Part shown: piece after piece, positions 6,181-10,027 of the stretch | How the letters are laid out: each line of letters opens with the position of its first letter | How positions within the stretch are numbered: position 1 is the stretch's first letter | Source: Rodentolepis nana | Taxonomy: Eukaryota > Platyhelminthes > Cestoda > Cyclophyllidea > Hymenolepididae | Assembly: GCA_900617975.1 (NCBI GenBank) | Contig: UZAE01014429.1 | Location: 4,439-14,465, forward strand | Direction: 5' to 3' | Length of the DNA: 10,027 nucleotides | The notes under the pieces: model-generated | Database searches by the model: none | What the model saw: the letters and a program-made list of their open reading frames with translations, nothing else | What the model was told of the DNA's origin: nothing | Program-made: the position numbers and the translations under genes

Positions 6181-8360
6181 AGAGTTAGTGGGCTCTGCAA
6201 GGTTAATATGACTGAGAGTTACTTATACATCTCCATAGCTATTAGACAGGTGCCAATTAGTCAGCTTCACCTAAATAAAAAACTCCATTAATGCTATTGG
6301 CTAATAAGGTCTGAATATCGAGTATATAATTTCAAGTGGAATCGCAGGAGTCAGATAGTATGAAAATTGAGGAAAGCAAGATTTGGATGCATGAAGTGAA
6401 TTTAGCACTTTAAAGTACACTGATGAAATCAATTCTACTTGAATTCGAGTTATGTAAGACTCTCAAAATCTGAACCTCCTTCTCCATCCCACTTGGACTC
6501 CATTTCATTCTTTATTAAAACATTTTCAGACGACATCTTGTGAGCAAAATTTAAATTTTCTATTGCCGTAGGTGATAATAATAATAGTGATAACATTTTA
6601 ATATAAGCACTCTTATTTGGCAGTGTGCGTTAATACTCACTATGAACTTTATGCTAACATGGAAAGCCATTTTTTGTCAACCACACGACACTCCATGCCA
6701 ACTTTAAAGACCCACAAACAAGGATTGCTTGAACGTGAGATAGTCCATTTTTGGCAGTCATTTTTTACCAGACTGGCCAAAAGTGAAGTTAATTGGTTTG
6801 ACCACCCATATTGTTGCTGGGGCATTTGAAATGAGTTAATAAGGGAAAGAGAGTCCTCATTTTAATGGAACAGGAAGTCTAAAAGCTGTGTAACTTAGTC
6901 ACAAATCAGAAGTGGACATGATGGATGAATCGACGGTAAAGGGAAATCAGAAGACAGTGTCACAGTCCTAGCCAACTTCCAGTTCCTTAAACTCGATGCC
7001 AACAAGATTGGCAGAAAACGTACTTGAATGTCATAGCACGTATACTTAATACAATAGGCTGGATTATTCAAGGAGTGTAGTACTGACACAGCCAAAATGA
7101 CTGGTGTTAAATACTTGGGAAAGGTAAGGAAAGGATTTCATGCAACTGACCGTCGAGAAGGATAAAACCAGAAGAAAAGTTTTAGATTCATTTCACCTTG
7201 AATAAGTTCGGGTGACGGAATTATCTTTCACCAAGTTTAATTAACAATAGAGCTCATTCAAATTATTATCACTCTACCCTCAACAATTATATATTGACAG
7301 AACTTTCCAGCCAATCAGGCCTCCATTCGAACGGAATAATTCATGTGAAAAACACCAAAAGAACAAATGGCATGATAAAGTAGTAGATCTCAGTTTGGGA
7401 AATTAGGATTTTATACAGGTCCTGTCACGTGTAGAGTCGATTTCACTTAAAACTCCAATAGAATAAAGGTTGAAGAAAGTTCACATGAAGATCAATACTA
7501 GTGGAAATGAGTTGATAAGTGCAATGATTCCCACTAATATGCATTTATTTAGTTTACCTTGATCAAATACGTTTTACTGAAGAAGAGAACACACCCCACC
7601 CCAACCCAAATCATTAGCTCAACAGGTACTCAATTTGTTATAGGCCGGCAAAATTTCTTCCTCTTAATAGCCACGTCACTTGCACCAATATAATGGCTTC
7701 AATGAATGAGATTATGCAGTTTAAGCTTGTTTGCATGGTATGGTGTTAAGTTGTGCAATTGCATAGCCGACATCAGTTGAACAACGCTCATCGGTACAGA
7801 TTCAATAATTTTATATAGCTAACCGCTTCTCATGAATTGATCGTTGACTTACTCTCTTGTGCAGCTAACTTACAAAAACTCCAAAGCATCAACTCTCCAC
7901 GAAAATCGAACCAAACTGAGCAAATACCTCTGATATCTACTTTTATTTTATCAAAACTGAATCCTGACTATGCCAACCATTCCAAATCAGTCTTGGCTAT
8001 TCCTATATCCACTCAAACATTCGAAATTAGTAGGGTATCTTTGCCACTGCCAATCAGAGGCTAGCCTTGGCCTACTTGATACTCCAACTGAATGGTTGCA
8101 GTCAGAATTATAAGCAATTAAGCGCCCGGCTTCCTTTCAAAACAAGTAGAATCTATGACTAAGTTTGAAAAAAACTACCACTTTCATTAAATTTCACCAC
8201 AAAGGTTACCTCAATTGACCGGTTTCAAAATTAGGTTTGGCAGTGAATTTAGTGATTGCAAATTCCAAATTGTAAGACAAGCCTCGACAGCCTGAAGGTG
8301 GAGACAAAAACAGGAATGGAGGGTGTGTTGAAATAATGATATAGTGATGTTCCGGACCGG
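6181..8360. other. Unassigned non-coding stretch
   Basis: No recognisable protein domain, RNA gene or repeat family was found in these 2.2 kb. Frames of 66-75 codons occur (6617-6829 +, 6895-7095 -, 7837-8064 +). They do not resemble proteins, and at least the first begins at a non-ATG codon. A possible tiny first exon at 7097-7123 (ATG followed nine codons later by AAG|GTAAGG) is discussed as a finding. Confidence 0.45.
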
Positions 8361-8368
8361 TACTCTGC

Positions 8369-8399
8369 CTCCCTCTCTCTCCCTCTCTCTCTCTCTCTT
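8369..8399. repeat. (CT)n microsatellite
   Basis: Imperfect CT dinucleotide repeat with two CCC interruptions; on the other strand it reads as GA repeats. It marks the start of a higher-GC, pyrimidine-rich block that extends to about 8540. Confidence 0.9.
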
Positions 8400-8510
8400 C
8401 AACTAAGCCACCGAGAGAAATGCCGAGAAGAGAAAGGCCCCTGACTCATTTAGCATTGCCCCTCTCTGAAGGCTGCTTGGCAGGCAGCACTTTTTGGACA
8501 AACTCTCCAT

Positions 8511-8540
8511 CTCTCTCCTCCTCCTCCTCCTCTCTCTCTC
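8511..8540. repeat. (CTC)n/(CT)n compound microsatellite
   Basis: CTC triplets grade into CT dinucleotides. Together with 8369-8399 this gives two GA/CT-rich tracts within 170 bp. Such tracts are common near arthropod promoters but also occur anywhere as microsatellites. Confidence 0.9.
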
Positions 8541-8596
8541 ATTTGACAGTCACTTTCATGGTCTACCTCTGACTCGTTCTCCTGTGCGCATATTTA

Positions 8597-8608
8597 TGTG
8601 TGTGTGTG
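8597..8608. repeat. (TG)6 microsatellite
   Basis: Six TG dinucleotides following ATATTTA. Short and unremarkable; listed because it lies directly upstream of the acceptor-like site at 8626. Confidence 0.8.
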
Positions 8609-8626
8609 CGCCTTCTCTTTCCGCAG

Positions 8627-8884
8627 CCTGTCAACATATTAAGCAGTCTCGTCGTCGTTCTCAATTTGAGACGGCCAAGAATGTATTTTGCGTCAAGTCG
8701 TGATGGGAAGGACCAAGCGATGTTGGGACTGTTTGGCCAAAGCTCCGGACCCGGAACCAAGGCTCAGGGAAAACAAACCATCAAGGGAGCCAGTGAAATC
8801 AATATATTCACGCCTTTACAATTACCCACTTCATTCATTAGTTTACCTCCTGAGATAATTATATATTCTCTACATCTTGTGTAG
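8627..8884 (+). CDS. Possible small exon after acceptor-like site (weak candidate)
   Basis: CCTTCTCTTTCCGCAG ends at 8626 and is a good acceptor. From 8627 a frame stays open to TAG 8882-8884, encoding about 85 residues. The first 60 or so, including LNLRRPRMYFASSRD and a glycine-rich GLFGQSSGPGTK, are in a locally GC-richer stretch; the last 25 are AT-rich and may be read-through. A donor was not clearly identified. The LNLRRP peptide recurs in the minus-strand frame at 2922-3245. A competing frame (8596 ATG, 35 codons) also exists. No family was recognised, and the segment could equally be a non-coding repeat. Confidence 0.2.
   Translation, partial: PVNILSSLVVVLNLRRPRMYFASSRDGKDQAMLGLFGQSSGPGTKAQGKQTIKGASEINIFTPLQLPTSFISLPPEIIIYSLHLV
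8631..8692 (+). repeat. Short dispersed repeat, inverted partner of 2992-3053
   Basis: This is the partner of the 62-bp segment at 2992-3053 in inverted orientation, sharing the exact 16-mer AATTTGAGACGGCCAA (8662-8677). It falls inside the candidate exon at 8627-8884. Confidence 0.5.
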
Positions 8885-9339
8885 AACCCTTTTACAAAAT
8901 TACTACACAATTCAATTGGCTACCAATTCTCATAAAAGACCTGCTTCATAAATTAACTTACTTTTATTGGCAAGAACTAGCCTGGGGTGGGGGTGGGGTA
9001 GTGGGGATGGGGTTCGATAAAATTAAATTAGTTCTCAATTATACCTTGCTTTTCTTAGCAGTGTTAAAGTAGCATAAGATTATTATAAAGGGGTTTGATC
9101 GTTAACCGCTATCTATAAAAAAGAGCATAAGGAGAATATCATAAACCTAAAATTTTATTTCAAAATTTTAATTATAAAGGAATTGAGGAACTGTTTCTTT
9201 GATTGGTCGGATGTCCATTTCAAAACACGCGGCCAGTGAGACAAGTTTGCTTTACCCTATCTAAAAACTATGTTTGATAAAAGTTGATTCCAACTTGCAT
9301 AATTTGTCGACAATATGCTACCTTGTTCCAATACTTTAG
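8885..9339. other. AT-rich spacer with G-rich island
   Basis: No gene was recognised. The stretch contains the G-quadruplex motif at 8984-9011 and, around 9147-9180, repeated AAAATTTTA-like strings with local self-complementarity. Confidence 0.5.
8984..9011 (+). other. G-quadruplex-forming motif
   Basis: Five runs of four or five G at 8984-8987, 8989-8993, 8995-8998, 9003-9006 and 9008-9011 are separated by loops of one, one, four and one base. This comfortably exceeds the usual four-run G-quadruplex pattern, and the very short loops predict a stable structure on the plus strand. It is isolated in AT-rich DNA, with no adjoining gene that would assign it a role. Confidence 0.75.
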
Positions 9340-9370
9340 CATCTGGAGATATATCTGAAGGAGGTTAGTT

Positions 9371-10027
9371 TTACAATAATGGTAAGGAGACTGGGAGACC
9401 AGTCTCGTACCTAACCAATGGAAAGTTGCCATAGTAATACCAGTACTAAAAATGGTAAGGACCCTAGCAACTTTGACAACTATAGGCCTATCTCCCTCAC
9501 AAGCGTGCTGGTTAAACTTATGGAAAGAATGGTTAACAGGAGGCTGACTTAGCTAATTGAGACCAACAATATTCTTAGTTGTGAACAAGCAGGTTTTAGG
9601 CCACAAAGCTCAAAGAACCAACAAGTAGCCACTTTCTCCTAACACACCAAAGATGCCCTTGATGCAAGAAATACCCTTACGGCTGTTTTCGTCGATTTCA
9701 AATCAGCATATGAAAGAGAAGCTAATTCTAAAATTGGCAAGGATTGGTATTAAGCATAAAATGCTAAACTGGATAAAAGCATTCATTGGACAAAGATCGT
9801 GTGAAGTCAGATATCGAAATGCTCTATCAAAATCCTATCTTTTACAAACAGGCCTTCCACAGGGAGCTGTCAAAAGCTGCGCTCTTTTCAATGTCTTCAT
9901 CAATGACATAGCCGAATTGGTACAGACAGTCACGGGCATCAAGTGCTTACTTTATGCAGATGATCTTGTTCTATGGTATTGCGTCCCTAAGAAAAACGTT
10001 CAGGAGAGGAGAGAAAGTGCTCTTAAT
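9371..10027 (+). pseudogene. Non-LTR retrotransposon reverse-transcriptase fragment (jockey/CR1-like), broken
   Basis: Translated in shifting frames, this stretch follows the reverse-transcriptase domain of jockey/CR1-type LINEs in order: VPNQWKVAIVIP (from 9407), NYRPISLTS (about 9478-9504), EQAGFRP (about 9586-9606), the palm motif with first catalytic Asp, VFVDFKSAY (9685-9711), TGLPQG (9848-9865), and the catalytic YADD (9953-9964) within KCLLYADDLVLWY. Breaks: in-frame stops near its start (9377, 9383), a -1 shift at a run of five A near 9450, TAG at 9550-9552, TAA at 9640-9642, and a small deletion with frame change just after SAY (about 9712-9720). From 9719 to the window edge the frame is open for 103 codons. 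No endonuclease domain is visible upstream, so it is 5'-truncated near 9340-9371, and its 3' end lies beyond the window. It was a replicating LINE copy but cannot encode an enzyme now. Clade is by motif recognition. Confidence 0.9.

Noticed and set aside
6910..7030. Short plus-strand open stretch with plausible codons around 6950-7023
   Set aside because: Only about 30 codons, no clear acceptor or donor pair, no recognised peptide.
8494..8703. Plus-strand ORF with an apparent hydrophobic signal peptide (leucine-rich start)
   Set aside because: It starts at TTG, and the leucine/serine run is the translation of the CTC/CT microsatellite at 8511-8540, so the signal peptide is an artefact.
9010..9020. 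GGTTCGA string resembling a tRNA B-box
   Set aside because: The upstream sequence is the G-quadruplex tract; no A-box or cloverleaf can be formed.

Overview
The window looks like a stretch of metazoan nuclear genome, most likely from an arthropod or another protostome invertebrate. The grounds are AT-rich, gene-poor DNA, a coding exon bounded by a canonical polypyrimidine tract and acceptor, a metazoan AATAAA signal, many microsatellites, and retroposon copies. The last include a decayed non-LTR reverse transcriptase of the jockey/CR1 type common in arthropod genomes. There is no operon structure, Shine-Dalgarno spacing, tRNA, rRNA or CRISPR. The clade assignment is inference.

Layout. 1-959: non-coding, with short tandem repeats at 156-219. 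960-1283: copy A (minus strand) of a dispersed retroposon. 1435-2300: the only secure coding feature, a long exon (best start 1480, stop 2242-2244, poly(A) signal 2269-2274). It encodes 254 residues with a fold pattern like a class I methyltransferase that lacks the glycine-rich SAM loop, possibly a fatty-acid-synthase-type pseudo-methyltransferase segment. 2320-2536: CAY and G tracts. 2570-3250: a good TATA box and two overlapping unrecognised ORFs. 3246-4991: AT-rich, no secure gene. 5004-5331 and 5854-6166: copies B and C of the same retroposon, each with its own target-site duplication. 6181-8360: unassigned. 8369-8884: pyrimidine-rich, higher-GC stretch with CT/CTC/TG microsatellites and a possible small exon. 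8984-9011: strong G-quadruplex motif. 9371-10027: 5'-truncated, frameshifted reverse-transcriptase fragment running off the right edge.

The most notable result is the retroposon family. Three copies of about 310-330 bp begin at about the same point and end in an AT-rich simple tail (ATAA or AAT units), and two have recognisable target-site duplications. This is what a SINE or other short non-autonomous LINE-mobilised element looks like. The reverse-transcriptase fragment shows that non-LTR elements have been present, but nothing visible proves that this lineage mobilised the short element. No evidence of a novel defence or metabolic system was seen.
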